Source: Sphingomonadales bacterium (GTDB lineage: Bacteria > Pseudomonadota > Alphaproteobacteria > Sphingomonadales > Sphingomonadaceae). From it: 64,000 bases of DNA. Where the stretch lies: contig JANYGX010000020.1 in NCBI GenBank assembly GCA_025362295.1, forward strand, positions 62,001-126,000, read 5' to 3'. The translations under genes were made by a program, and so were the position numbers. The notes beneath the pieces were generated by a model. It had not been told where the DNA came from and searched no databases. It was given only the letters and a program-made list of their open reading frames with translations. Positions 17,469-27,194 of the stretch are shown in pieces (the stretch's first letter is position 1; each line of letters begins with the position of its first letter).

Positions 17469-20246
17469 ATGCTCGGCTTCAATGCTCTCGCGCGACGTCT
17501 GTTTGGTTCGTCCAACGATCGTTATGTTAAATCAATATCGCCGACTGTGAAAAAAATTAATGATCTGGAATCAAGACTATCTGGCTTCAGCGATGATGAT
17601 CTGCGGGCGCAGACTGCAACCTTGCGCGCACGGCTGACTGACGGGGCCAAGCTGGATGATCTTCTACCCGAGGCCTTTGCCACGGTGCGCGAGGCTGCCA
17701 AGCGGGTGATGGGAATGCGGCACTACGATGTGCAGATGGTCGGCGGTGTGGTGCTGCATCGGGGCGAAATCGCCGAGATGAAAACCGGCGAGGGTAAAAC
17801 CCTGGTCGCAACGCTGGCAGTTTACCTCAACGCGCTTGAAGGCAAAGGCGTGCATGTTGTTACTGTAAATGATTATCTGGCACAGCGCGATTCGGAATGG
17901 ATGGGCCGCATCTATAAATTTCTCGGCATGTCAGTCGGTGTGATCATCAATGGCCTTGATGATGAGCAGCGCCAGCTCGCCTATAATTGCGACATCACTT
18001 ACGGCACCAACAACGAATACGGCTTTGATTATCTTCGTGATAACATGAAGTATGATCGTGCGCAGATGGTGCAGCGGCCGTTTCACTACGCGATAGTCGA
18101 TGAGGTCGATTCAATTCTGATTGATGAAGCGCGCACGCCGCTGATCATTTCAGGGCCAACCGAAGACAAGTCCGAACTCTACATTGCAGCGGATAAAATT
18201 GTTAAAACACTTGATAAAAGCGATTACGAGCTTGATGAAAAACAGCGTCAGGTTGTGCTGACAGAGGGCGGCAACGAAAAGGTTGAAGAGGTTTTGCGTG
18301 GTGAGGATTTACTGCGCTCGGAAAATTTGTATGATGCTGAAAATACGCCTCTGGTCCATCATCTCAATCAGGCGCTGAAAGCCAACACATTGTTTGGCCG
18401 CGACACCGAATATATTATCAAGGATAACAAGGTTATCATTATTGATGAAAATACCGGCCGGATGATGGATGGTCGACGTTGGTCCGATGGTTTGCACCAA
18501 GCGGTTGAAGCCAAGGAGGGCGTTGAGATACAGCCGGAAAACCAGACGCTGGCATCGATTACCTTTCAAAACTATTTCAGGCTCTATCCAAAACTTGCTG
18601 GGATGACAGGGACAGCATCAACCGAGGCGCAAGAATTTTTTGATATCTACAAACTCAATGTGGCTGAAATCCCTGCCAACCTGCCAGTCAAACGGCTGGA
18701 CGAGCACGATGAGTTTTACCGCACAGGCCAAGAGAAATATCAGGCGATTGTCGGTGCCGTGCGTCAGGCCAATGCCAAAGGTCAGCCGATACTGATCGGC
18801 ACGGTCTCGATTGAGAAATCGGAATTGCTGTCGGATTTTCTGAAAAAAGAAGGCATCGACCATGTCGTCTTGAATGCCCGTTACCATGAACAGGAAGCGC
18901 ATATCGTGGCCCAAGCTGGTCGGTTTGGCGTTGTGACAATTGCCACAAACATGGCGGGTCGCGGCACGGATATTCAGCTTGGCGGCAGTTTTGATGCCCG
19001 CATTGAGGATGAGCTTAAGGACATAGCCGAGGGCACGGAGCGGGACAAGGCCATCGAGCACATTCGCACAGAAATTGCGGAAGAGAAAGCGCGCGTGCTG
19101 GCAGCTGGTGGCCTTTTTGTTTTGGGCACAGAGCGCCATGAAAGTCGCCGGATTGATAATCAGTTGCGCGGTCGTTCAGGCCGTCAAGGCGACCCGGGTT
19201 TATCAAAATTTTTTCTGTCGCTTGATGATGACTTAATGCGCTTGTTCACCAACATGCAAAAACTTGATCCTATGCTCAAAAAGCTTGGTATCAAGGAAGG
19301 TGAAGCGATTGTTCATCCGTGGCTCAACCGTGCGATCGAAAAAGCTCAGCAGAAAGTTGAAGCCCGCAACTACGATATGCGCAAACACGTGGTCGATTAC
19401 GACAATGTTATGAATGATCAGCGTAAGGTAATTTATGAGCAACGTCTCGACATCATGGAATCAGAGGACGTCACGGACATTGTGCTGGATATGCGCACGG
19501 ATACTGTTAATAACATGGTGGGCAATGCTTGTCCGCCGGGCACCTACCCTGAGCAGTGGCATGTTGATGTATTGAAAGAAGACATCACGCGCATCTTCGG
19601 CATAGACGCGCCGGTTGACAGCTGGCTTGCGGAAGATGGCATCGATGCAGCCCATCTTGAAAAGCATCTGCAGGATATTGCTGAAACTCAGATTACAGAA
19701 AAGCAAAGCACCTACGGCAATGAGTTTTGGCAGCGGCTTGAAAAATCTGTCTTGCTGCAATCCATCGATCATCACTGGAAAGAGCATCTGGCGACCCTTG
19801 ATGTACTGCGCTCAACCATTCAACTGCGCGCCTACGGCCAGCGCAACCCGCTGAATGAATACAAGTCAGAAGCCTTTGGCTTATTTGAACGGATGTTGGG
19901 AACTGTGCGCGAAGATGTGTCACGCATGTTGAGCCAGGCACATTTTGCCGTTCCGCCAGAGCTGCAGCAGCCAACCGGTCTGGTCACGACACACATCAAT
20001 CCGCTGACGGGTGAAAACGAAATGGATCATGGGCTGCTGACGTCGCCTTATTTATTCGGCACCCAATTAGGCACTGCCGTTAAACTTGATGACAAGCAGC
20101 TTTCCAGCGCCATGAGTGTTGCCAGTAAATATGGCCCAGAGTTTAACCCTGCCGATATCAAAAGTTGGAATGGCAAGGTGTCGCGCAATGAACTTTGCCC
20201 CTGTGGTTCCGGAGAAAAATTTAAGCACTGCCATGGTAAAAACTAA
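17469..20246 (+). CDS. secA: preprotein translocase ATPase SecA
   Basis: A 925-residue ATPase that drives proteins through SecYEG. Walker A (MKTGEGKT), the [15 protein letters not shown] Walker B/DEAD region, [14 protein letters not shown] and [10 protein letters not shown] helicase motifs and the C-terminal zinc-binding [14 protein letters not shown] tail for SecB and lipid contact are all present. The length is normal for alphaproteobacteria. pepN follows 17 bases after its stop, suggesting one transcript. The M16 peptidase gene diverges upstream. Confidence 0.98.
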   Translation: MLGFNALARRLFGSSNDRYVKSISPTVKKINDLESRLSGFSDDDLRAQTATLRARLTDGAKLDDLLPEAFATVREAAKRVMGMRHYDVQMVGGVVLHRGEIAEMKTGEGKTLVATLAVYLNALEGKGVHVVTVNDYLAQRDSEWMGRIYKFLGMSVGVIINGLDDEQRQLAYNCDITYGTNNEYGFDYLRDNMKYDRAQMVQRPFHYAIVDEVDSILIDEARTPLIISGPTEDKSELYIAADKIVKTLDKSDYELDEKQRQVVLTEGGNEKVEEVLRGEDLLRSENLYDAENTPLVHHLNQALKANTLFGRDTEYIIKDNKVIIIDENTGRMMDGRRWSDGLHQAVEAKEGVEIQPENQTLASITFQNYFRLYPKLAGMTGTASTEAQEFFDIYKLNVAEIPANLPVKRLDEHDEFYRTGQEKYQAIVGAVRQANAKGQPILIGTVSIEKSELLSDFLKKEGIDHVVLNARYHEQEAHIVAQAGRFGVVTIATNMAGRGTDIQLGGSFDARIEDELKDIAEGTERDKAIEHIRTEIAEEKARVLAAGGLFVLGTERHESRRIDNQLRGRSGRQGDPGLSKFFLSLDDDLMRLFTNMQKLDPMLKKLGIKEGEAIVHPWLNRAIEKAQQKVEARNYDMRKHVVDYDNVMNDQRKVIYEQRLDIMESEDVTDIVLDMRTDTVNNMVGNACPPGTYPEQWHVDVLKEDITRIFGIDAPVDSWLAEDGIDAAHLEKHLQDIAETQITEKQSTYGNEFWQRLEKSVLLQSIDHHWKEHLATLDVLRSTIQLRAYGQRNPLNEYKSEAFGLFERMLGTVREDVSRMLSQAHFAVPPELQQPTGLVTTHINPLTGENEMDHGLLTSPYLFGTQLGTAVKLDDKQLSSAMSVASKYGPEFNPADIKSWNGKVSRNELCPCGSGEKFKHCHGKN

Positions 20247-20263
20247 AACTTGTGGAGTGTGAT

Positions 20264-22870
20264 ATGGCGGAAGCTTTGACCACCGCTGTTGTTCACAAGC
20301 GCGAAGATTACAAACCATCCGTATGGAAAATTCCAGCTATTTCACTCAATATAGATCTGTTCGAAACAAAGGCGCGCGTTGAGGCAACATTACATCTCGA
20401 GCGTGTATCAGCATCGGACGTGCCGCTAACACTCGACGGCAAGGATTTAAAATTAATCAGTCTGGAGGTTGATGGCAAAACACTTAAATCTGAAGATTAT
20501 ATATTAAGGGCCAATAGCCTTATTTTGAATGGCTTGAGCAAACATGCTGTGCTCAAAATTATCACTGAAATAAATCCATTAGCCAATACAGAGTTGATGG
20601 GCGTTTACATGTCTGGTGGTATTTTTTGTAGTCAGTGTGAAGCCGAAGGGTTTCGCCGCATCACATATTTTTTGGACCGGCCAGATGTCATGAGTCGTTA
20701 TAGCGTTATTTTGAGTGCTGATAAACAGCTGTATCCTGTTCTTCTCTCCAACGGTAACTTTGCGGGTGGCGGTGAGTGTGAAGCAAGCGGTCGGCATTAT
20801 GCCGTTTTCATCGATCCTTTTCCCAAGCCATGTTATTTGTTTGCCTGCGTCGCTGGTGACCTGAAGCCGTTCCGCGATAACTTTACAACGATGTCAGGTC
20901 GTCATGTTGACCTTGCTATATGGGTTGCCGAGGTTGATCTCGACCGTTGTGCTCATGCCATGCAATCGCTCAAAAAATCTATGCGCTGGGATGAAGTGAA
21001 TTATGGCCGTGAATACGACCTGAATGTTTTTCACATTGTAGCCGTGAATGATTTCAATTTTGGAGCAATGGAAAACAAGGGCCTCAATATTTTTAATTCA
21101 AAGTATGTGTTGGCCAAACCTGAGACGGCAACAGATACAGATTATAATACAATTGAATCAATCGTGGCACATGAATATTTTCACAATTGGAGTGGCAACC
21201 GTGTTACCTGTCAAGATTGGTTTCAGCTTTCACTGAAAGAAGGCTTAACAGTCTATCGCGATCAATGTTTTTCCGCTGATCAAGGTTCAGCTTCAGTTGC
21301 ACGGCTGGAAAATGTCGCGCTAATGCGCGGGTTGCAATATGCAGAGGATAGCGGCCCGTTCGCGCACCCGGTGCGACCGGATAGTTATATGGAAATCAGC
21401 AATTTTTATACAGCGACAGTTTACAACAAAGGTGCAGAAGTTGTGCGCATGCTGGCAACACTGCTGGGCGCTGACGGCTACCGTAAAGGCACTGATTTAT
21501 ATTTTTCAAGGCACGATGGTGAAGCTGTAACATGTGATGACTTTATATGTTGTATGGAAGATGCCAATGCAGCGGACCTCAAGCAATTCAGATTATGGTA
21601 TGCACAGGCAGGCACACCAATTGTTAACGCTCATATACATTACGATACTGCGAACTCGCGCGCCGAACTTCATTTGCAACAGCATATACCAGACACACCA
21701 GGGCAAACGAACAAACAACCGATGGTTATACCTTTGCGTATGGCGCTTATTGGAGCAACGTCAGGAAGGCGGCTGACGGACGAGCGCGTTATAGTGTTTA
21801 ATACAGAAAAATTGGTTGAGGTTTTTGAAAATATTGAAGAGCCGCCCATACCATCTTTGCTGCGTGGATTTTCAGCACCTGTCATGCTCAATGCCAACCT
21901 CTCGATTGCAGAGCTTGCGCATCTTGCCGCATATGATGATGACAGTTTTATGCGGTGCGAGGCTATTCAAAATCTGGCACTTGAGGTCTTGCAAAAACAA
22001 GTATTAGCTCATCCAAAGCATAACAATATTGTGCTCGAGCCGATGCTGCTTAAGGCAGTCAAGCACATGTTGCTGTCTAAACTTGACCCGGCCTTGATTG
22101 CGGTTGCTGTGCTTTTGCCTACCGAAGCCTTTATCGGCGATCAGATGGCAAGTGTTGATGTGGATGCCATTCACACAGTCAGACAGGCATATCGTTGCAA
22201 TTTGGGGTCCACGTTACACGATCAATGGTGGCGCCTTTGGCGTGAAAATACTGACATTGAATATACCATTACTCAAAAAGCCAAAGCACGCCGTCAACTC
22301 AAGAATGCCAGTTTGAATTATTTGATGGTTAATGATGATCGCGATGCAACGGCCGCCTGCTATCTGCAATTTTGTGATGCAACAAATATGACTGATCAAA
22401 TTGCCGCATTATCAGCCTTATCGCATTCCAATGCAGTCGAACGTGTTGATGCCCTGGATAGATTTTATCAGCAGTGGCGGCACGACCCGCTTGTTATAGA
22501 TAAATGGTTCAGCTTGCAGGCGTTGAGCCTGCGCACTGACACGCTTGATGCCGTATTGAACCTGAGCGCACACGCTGACTTTAATCATAACAATCCAAAC
22601 CGCGTTCGTGCCTTGATTGGCGCGTTCACCACAAACCAAAGCCGTTTTCATAACCTGACAGGCTGTGGTTACGAATTTCTGGCAGACCAGGTGCTGCTCA
22701 TTGACAAGCTCAACAGCCAGACGGCTGCTCGGCTGATTTCATCGCTTGGTCGTTGGCGTCGCTATGATGCGGGCAGGGCACGTTTAATGAGGCTCCAGCT
22801 TGAGCGCGTAGCATCGTCGCAAGGTTTATCAAATGATGTCTTGGAACTGGTAAGCAAAAGTTTGGCATAA
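20264..22870 (+). CDS. pepN: aminopeptidase N
   Basis: An M1-family zinc aminopeptidase of 868 residues that trims N-terminal residues from peptides in the cytosol. The exopeptidase motif GAMEN and the zinc site HEYFHNW followed 18 residues on by the Glu of LKEGLTVYRDQ are intact. The PepN-type C-terminal helical domain follows. The ATG at 20264 is chosen because TGGAGTG precedes it; a GTG 12 bases upstream is also in frame. It follows secA closely. Codon use is somewhat more AT-rich than in secA. Confidence 0.96.
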   Translation: MAEALTTAVVHKREDYKPSVWKIPAISLNIDLFETKARVEATLHLERVSASDVPLTLDGKDLKLISLEVDGKTLKSEDYILRANSLILNGLSKHAVLKIITEINPLANTELMGVYMSGGIFCSQCEAEGFRRITYFLDRPDVMSRYSVILSADKQLYPVLLSNGNFAGGGECEASGRHYAVFIDPFPKPCYLFACVAGDLKPFRDNFTTMSGRHVDLAIWVAEVDLDRCAHAMQSLKKSMRWDEVNYGREYDLNVFHIVAVNDFNFGAMENKGLNIFNSKYVLAKPETATDTDYNTIESIVAHEYFHNWSGNRVTCQDWFQLSLKEGLTVYRDQCFSADQGSASVARLENVALMRGLQYAEDSGPFAHPVRPDSYMEISNFYTATVYNKGAEVVRMLATLLGADGYRKGTDLYFSRHDGEAVTCDDFICCMEDANAADLKQFRLWYAQAGTPIVNAHIHYDTANSRAELHLQQHIPDTPGQTNKQPMVIPLRMALIGATSGRRLTDERVIVFNTEKLVEVFENIEEPPIPSLLRGFSAPVMLNANLSIAELAHLAAYDDDSFMRCEAIQNLALEVLQKQVLAHPKHNNIVLEPMLLKAVKHMLLSKLDPALIAVAVLLPTEAFIGDQMASVDVDAIHTVRQAYRCNLGSTLHDQWWRLWRENTDIEYTITQKAKARRQLKNASLNYLMVNDDRDATAACYLQFCDATNMTDQIAALSALSHSNAVERVDALDRFYQQWRHDPLVIDKWFSLQALSLRTDTLDAVLNLSAHADFNHNNPNRVRALIGAFTTNQSRFHNLTGCGYEFLADQVLLIDKLNSQTAARLISSLGRWRRYDAGRARLMRLQLERVASSQGLSNDVLELVSKSLA

Positions 22871-22978
22871 TAGGGTTTGTTTAGCTTCTTTTCAGGATAG
22901 CCGCGGTCATATTAAACGCGAATATTCTTAAACACATCCAAGAGTTGCATAAGAAACTATTTTGTACTATGTTCACAT

Positions 22979-23398
22979 ATGTCTGATGTTCCACACCCAG
23001 TTGACTCATATGTTGGCAGTCGTTTGCGGCTGCGACGCACCTTGATTGGCATGAGCCAGGAAAAGCTAGGCCATGCGCTTGGTTTAACGTTTCAACAGGT
23101 TCAAAAGTATGAACGCGGTGCAAATCGCATAAGTGCCAGCAAATTGCATGATGTTTCAAAAATACTGGATGTGCCCATTAGTTTTTTCTTTGAAAACATG
23201 CCAAGCGGGGTAAGGCCACTTACAGGCCTTTCCGCAGTCGCAGCTGAGCCCTTTGAGGCGGATCAACTACAACGACGGGAAACGATTGATCTGGTGCGCG
23301 CCTACTACAGAATAACCGATCCGCAAGTGCGCCGCCGCACACTTGATCTTATCAAAGCTCTTAGTATTTCTGAAGCTGCCGTAAAATCAGAAGTTTAA
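22979..23398 (+). CDS. XRE-family transcriptional regulator
   Basis: A 139-residue regulator with an N-terminal helix-turn-helix (about 12-70: GSRLRLRRTLIGMSQEKLG, FQQVQKYERGANRIS) and a C-terminal helical segment (about 100-132). This is the common alphaproteobacterial small XRE type, similar to PhrR-like and cell-cycle-linked homologues. There is no Shine-Dalgarno before the ATG, and a TTGCAT-17-TATGTT promoter would start transcription at the ATG itself, so it may be leaderless. The target is unknown. It converges with the DUF1003 gene 6 bases downstream. Confidence 0.88.
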   Translation: MSDVPHPVDSYVGSRLRLRRTLIGMSQEKLGHALGLTFQQVQKYERGANRISASKLHDVSKILDVPISFFFENMPSGVRPLTGLSAVAAEPFEADQLQRRETIDLVRAYYRITDPQVRRRTLDLIKALSISEAAVKSEV

Positions 23399-23404
23399 AT
23401 TAGG

Positions 23405-24097
23405 CTATTGATTATGGCGTGCTTCAGCATCTTGTAAAAGCTCAAGTTGCAACTGCTGTATTTCCTGCAAGCGCTGCCATTGACTGTTCATCAGATGATC
23501 AAGTTTTTCATGCAGGTGGCGAATCTCAAGCTCAGCTTTTAGATTAACTTTATAATCACTGTCAGAGCGCTGCCGATCTTTGGCTTCCTGGCGGCGCTGG
23601 CTCATCATGATGATTGGTGCTTGCAAGGCAGCAATGCATGAGAGCACCAAATTAAGTAGAATAAACGGAAACGGATCGAATGCTTTTTTTTCACCGACAT
23701 AGCCATTCACTGCAATCCAAACGGATAATATGAACAGGAATGATAATATAAATGTCCACGAACCGCCAAATTTTGCCACTACATCGGCAATGCGTTCGCC
23801 AAAGCTGCGCTGCTCGTCATACATCTCATCTGAATTTTCAGTAAGTCGCGTATGCGTCAGCAGACTCTGCTCCACCTCTTTATCAAGTGTGTTGAGCTCG
23901 CCTGACTCCTGTCGCAATAGGTCTGACACGTAAGCACTGCGAAAACGCGAAACCTCATCGCGACTTATCAGCGAACCCATGGTGAGAGCGGGATGGATGT
24001 GCAAAATACGTTTGGCCAATTCCGGACGCAAACTGCCGACGACGGTCAGATCGTTGCGGTCAAGTTGCTTGCCGGAAATACTGCATTGGTCGTTCAT
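23405..24097 (-). CDS. DUF1003 membrane protein
   Basis: A 230-residue protein with the DUF1003 core (FGGSWTFILSFLFILSVWIA, then FDPFPFILLNLVLS and APIIMMSQRRQ) holding two membrane helices, at about 115-170. The N-terminus (CSISGKQL) contains a small Cys-containing motif seen in this family. The C-terminus is a coiled coil. Family members are of unknown function. It starts next to the stop of the nitronate monooxygenase gene on the same strand, with no gap, suggesting translational coupling. Confidence 0.85.
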   Translation of the reverse strand: MNDQCSISGKQLDRNDLTVVGSLRPELAKRILHIHPALTMGSLISRDEVSRFRSAYVSDLLRQESGELNTLDKEVEQSLLTHTRLTENSDEMYDEQRSFGERIADVVAKFGGSWTFILSFLFILSVWIAVNGYVGEKKAFDPFPFILLNLVLSCIAALQAPIIMMSQRRQEAKDRQRSDSDYKVNLKAELEIRHLHEKLDHLMNSQWQRLQEIQQLQLELLQDAEARHNQ

Positions 24098-25132
24098 TCA
24101 AAATCGTTCCAGATAGCCAACGGCCTGACCGACAAGCTCTGCCATAATATCAGTAACAGACTGTTCAGATTTGACCATGCCGACAGATTGGCCTGCCATC
24201 AGCGATCCATTTTCAATGTCACCGTTTATAACGGCGCGTCGCAAGGCGCCTGCCCAGAAATGCTCAATCTCGAGCTGGCCCTGCATCTGATCAAGCTCGC
24301 CGGCGCTCACCTTGGCCGCCACTTCCAGCTGTTTGACATTGAAAGCTTCAGTGCCGGCATTTTTGAGGGCCCGCACAGGAATAACCGGAAAGCGCGGATC
24401 AATCTGCACAGATGCTACCGCATCCCGCGCGTTGCCCCGGATGAAAGCTTTCTTGAAAGCCTGGTGGGCAATACTTTCATGAGCTGCAACAAAACGTGTG
24501 CCGAGCTGCACACCACTTGCCCCCATTTGAAGATACGTGGCAATGGCCTCGCCTCTGCCGATACCACCGGCCACAAAAACGGGGATGTCCCTTATTTCAG
24601 GTAAAATTTCTTGCGCCAATACGGAAGTTGAAACCGGCCCGATGTGTCCACCAGCCTCCGATCCTTCAATCACGAGTGCATCTGCGCCGGAGCGAATAAG
24701 TTTCTTGCCCAAAGCGGCTGTTGGTGTGAAGCACAATAGTTTGGCGCCGTAGGCTTTGATCGCTTCGATTGCAGGCCCAGGCGGTACACCGCCAGCGAGC
24801 ACAACGTGGCTGACATTGGCAGCCGCACAAACGGCAATAAGGTCCATGAGTTGCGGGTGCATGGTGATGAGGTTGACACCAAACGGTTTGCTGGTCAGCA
24901 ATTTTGTGGCGGCAATCTCTTTTTCCAGAAGTTCAACCGGCATGGCGCCACAAGCGATCACGCCAAACCCACCAGCATTGGAGATGGCAGCAACCAGGTT
25001 GCGCTCGGATACCCACGACATGGCACCACACATGATAGCCGTTTCGGTGCCCAGGAAAAGGCAACCGCGTGACCATAAATTATTTAACCGCTGTTGGCCT
25101 ATGGTTGATCTGGTTTCACTATCGGCCATCAC
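24098..25132 (-). CDS. nitronate monooxygenase / FMN-dependent oxidoreductase
   Basis: A 344-residue TIM-barrel flavoprotein of the NMO/2-nitropropane dioxygenase family, close to FabK. MCGAMSWVSERNLVAAISNAGG is the N-terminal active-site block (its first 20 residues are typical), GSEAGGHIG binds the FMN phosphate and PVFVAGGIGRGEA lines the barrel. Such enzymes oxidise nitronates; some act as enoyl-ACP reductases, and the sequence alone does not settle which. Its ATG overlaps the lysC stop by four bases, so it is translated from the lysC transcript. Confidence 0.88.
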   Translation of the reverse strand: MMADSETRSTIGQQRLNNLWSRGCLFLGTETAIMCGAMSWVSERNLVAAISNAGGFGVIACGAMPVELLEKEIAATKLLTSKPFGVNLITMHPQLMDLIAVCAAANVSHVVLAGGVPPGPAIEAIKAYGAKLLCFTPTAALGKKLIRSGADALVIEGSEAGGHIGPVSTSVLAQEILPEIRDIPVFVAGGIGRGEAIATYLQMGASGVQLGTRFVAAHESIAHQAFKKAFIRGNARDAVASVQIDPRFPVIPVRALKNAGTEAFNVKQLEVAAKVSAGELDQMQGQLEIEHFWAGALRRAVINGDIENGSLMAGQSVGMVKSEQSVTDIMAELVGQAVGYLERF

Positions 25133-26355
25133 GCTGCCACCGCATCTAAGCCATACGCTGTGTGCAGGGCACGAACAGCAAGCTCGGTATATTCGGCGGC
25201 TATTAGAACGCTTATTTTAATTTCGGATGTTGATATAACCTGAATGTTGATACTCTTTTCTGCCAGTGTTTTAAACATGGTAAGGGCTACCCCTGCGTGA
25301 GAACGCATACCAACGCCAACAACGGATATTTTGGCAACATTGGCATCGTGCGTGAGTGTTTCATATTCAATCAGTGGTTTGGCTTTTTCCAGAACATCCA
25401 GTGCGCGTGGCAAATCCGCCGCTGTCAATGTAAAGGTAAGGTCAGTTGTCTTGCCATCGTGTGCGACGTTCTGCACAATCATGTCAACATTGATATTTGC
25501 CTCGGAAAGGGGTCCAAAAATGGCAGCCGAAACACCAGGATGGTCCGGCACATTCATAATCGTAATTTTTGCCTCGTTGCGACTGTAAGCGACGCCGGCA
25601 ATCAATTCTTTTTCCATAATTTCATCCTCATCAACAACCATTGTACCGGGTTTGTGCTTAAATGATGACAGCACCTGCACGCGCACCTTTTCTTTCATGG
25701 CCACTTCAACCGAGCGGGTTTGCAATACCTTGGCGCCAACACTTGCCAGCTCAAGCATTTCCTCATACGTGATTTTTTCAAGCTTGCGTGCCCGCGATAC
25801 AATACGCGGGTCTGTCGTGTAGATACCATCGACATCAGTATAAATATCGCAACGATCGGCCTTCAATGCGGCAGCCAGCGCCACAGCTGATGTATCAGAG
25901 CCACCGCGCCCTAAAGTGGTTATACGACTGTCAGGCCCCAAGCCCTGAAAACCTGCCATAACCGCTACACTTCCGGCGATCATCTGTGTGATCATATCGG
26001 CTGTGTCAATATTTTCAATTCTGGCTGCACCATGTGCACCATCCGTTTTGATTGCCAGTTGCCAGCCTAGCCAACTGCGTGCAGGAATGCCCATGGATTG
26101 CAGGACAATCGCCAGGAGACCGCTGGTCACTTGTTCGCCAGTCGCCACGACTGCATCGTACTCGCGCGCGTCATAAAGCTCTGCGGCTTCCCGTACATAA
26201 CCAACCAGTTGATCGGTAACGCCAGTCATGGCGGAAACAACCACGGCAACCTGATGGCCTGCGTCCACCTCAGATTTTATCCGCTGAGCGACATTACGGA
26301 TACGTTCCAAATTGGCGACGGATGTGCCGCCAAATTTCATCACTATTCTTGCCAT
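25129..26355 (-). CDS. lysC: aspartate kinase
   Basis: A 408-residue aspartokinase, first step to lysine, threonine, methionine and diaminopimelate. The start MARIVMKFGGTSVANLERI carries the KFGGTS motif; TTLGRGGSDTSAVALA binds substrate. Two C-terminal ACT domains (about 265-400) give feedback inhibition. It diverges from ubiG across 51 bases, a neighbourhood conserved in alphaproteobacteria. Downstream genes are the overlapping nitronate monooxygenase and the DUF1003 gene. Confidence 0.97.
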   Translation of the reverse strand: MARIVMKFGGTSVANLERIRNVAQRIKSEVDAGHQVAVVVSAMTGVTDQLVGYVREAAELYDAREYDAVVATGEQVTSGLLAIVLQSMGIPARSWLGWQLAIKTDGAHGAARIENIDTADMITQMIAGSVAVMAGFQGLGPDSRITTLGRGGSDTSAVALAAALKADRCDIYTDVDGIYTTDPRIVSRARKLEKITYEEMLELASVGAKVLQTRSVEVAMKEKVRVQVLSSFKHKPGTMVVDEDEIMEKELIAGVAYSRNEAKITIMNVPDHPGVSAAIFGPLSEANINVDMIVQNVAHDGKTTDLTFTLTAADLPRALDVLEKAKPLIEYETLTHDANVAKISVVGVGMRSHAGVALTMFKTLAEKSINIQVISTSEIKISVLIAAEYTELAVRALHTAYGLDAVAA

Positions 26356-26406
26356 GCGCTGGTAGGCCCTCTTGACTTAATTCTGCATGCATAGAAACTG
26401 GTTGGT

Positions 26407-27156
26407 ATGAACGCAAGTGCAGCAACATCAATTAATGAGCATGAAATAGATAAATTCAATGCTTTGGCTGCCAGCTGGTGGAATCCTGACGGCCCATCTA
26501 AAGTTTTGTTTGCTATGGGTCCAGCGCGCATGGGCTATATCAAACGCCAATTGGTATCGCATTTTGACCTTGATGCCAACGCGCGCTATCCGCTGAAAGG
26601 GCTTAAAATTCTCGATCTTGGCTGTGGCGCTGGCTTGATATCCGAGCCACTTGCCCGTTTGGGAGCAGACGTCACTGGCATTGATGCCGCCCAGGAAAAT
26701 ATTATGATGGCCCGCGCGCATGCCAAACAAACAGGTCTCGATATTGAATATATCCCGACCACTGCTGAGGCGCTGGTCATCGATAAAAAACAGTTCAATG
26801 CAGTGGTCTCGCTTGAAGTCATCGAACATGTGGCCGATGCGCAAGACTTTGCAAAGTCTTGTCATGCATTATTAAAACCGGGTGGTATGTTTCTGTTTTC
26901 AACCCTTAATCGCACACTCGAGTCTTATGCTGTAGCAATTGTCGGGGCAGAATATATGACGCGCCTTGTGCCGCGCGGAACACACGAGTGGAAAAAATTT
27001 ATCACGCCCGCCGAAATGGCTGAAATTTTGACCGTTGCTCAGTTTAGGTCCGTAAGGATTGAGGGTTTGAATTATCAACCGGTTCATAAAAGCTGGGCCA
27101 TAGGTGCAAATAAATCAATAAATTATATAGGCGCGGCAATACGTATTGAGGTATAA
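26407..27156 (+). CDS. ubiG: ubiquinone biosynthesis O-methyltransferase
   Basis: A 249-residue SAM-dependent methyltransferase that carries out both O-methylations in ubiquinone synthesis. Motif I is ILDLGCGAGLISEPLARLG, with FNALAASWWNPDGPSKVL typical of UbiG N-termini and SLEVIEHV as motif II. It lies divergent from lysC, with a promoter region of only 51 bases. Start at the ATG 26407. Confidence 0.95.
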   Translation: MNASAATSINEHEIDKFNALAASWWNPDGPSKVLFAMGPARMGYIKRQLVSHFDLDANARYPLKGLKILDLGCGAGLISEPLARLGADVTGIDAAQENIMMARAHAKQTGLDIEYIPTTAEALVIDKKQFNAVVSLEVIEHVADAQDFAKSCHALLKPGGMFLFSTLNRTLESYAVAIVGAEYMTRLVPRGTHEWKKFITPAEMAEILTVAQFRSVRIEGLNYQPVHKSWAIGANKSINYIGAAIRIEV

Positions 27157-27194
27157 TAAGAATAGTTTTCCACAATAAGATGTCAGGATATTAT

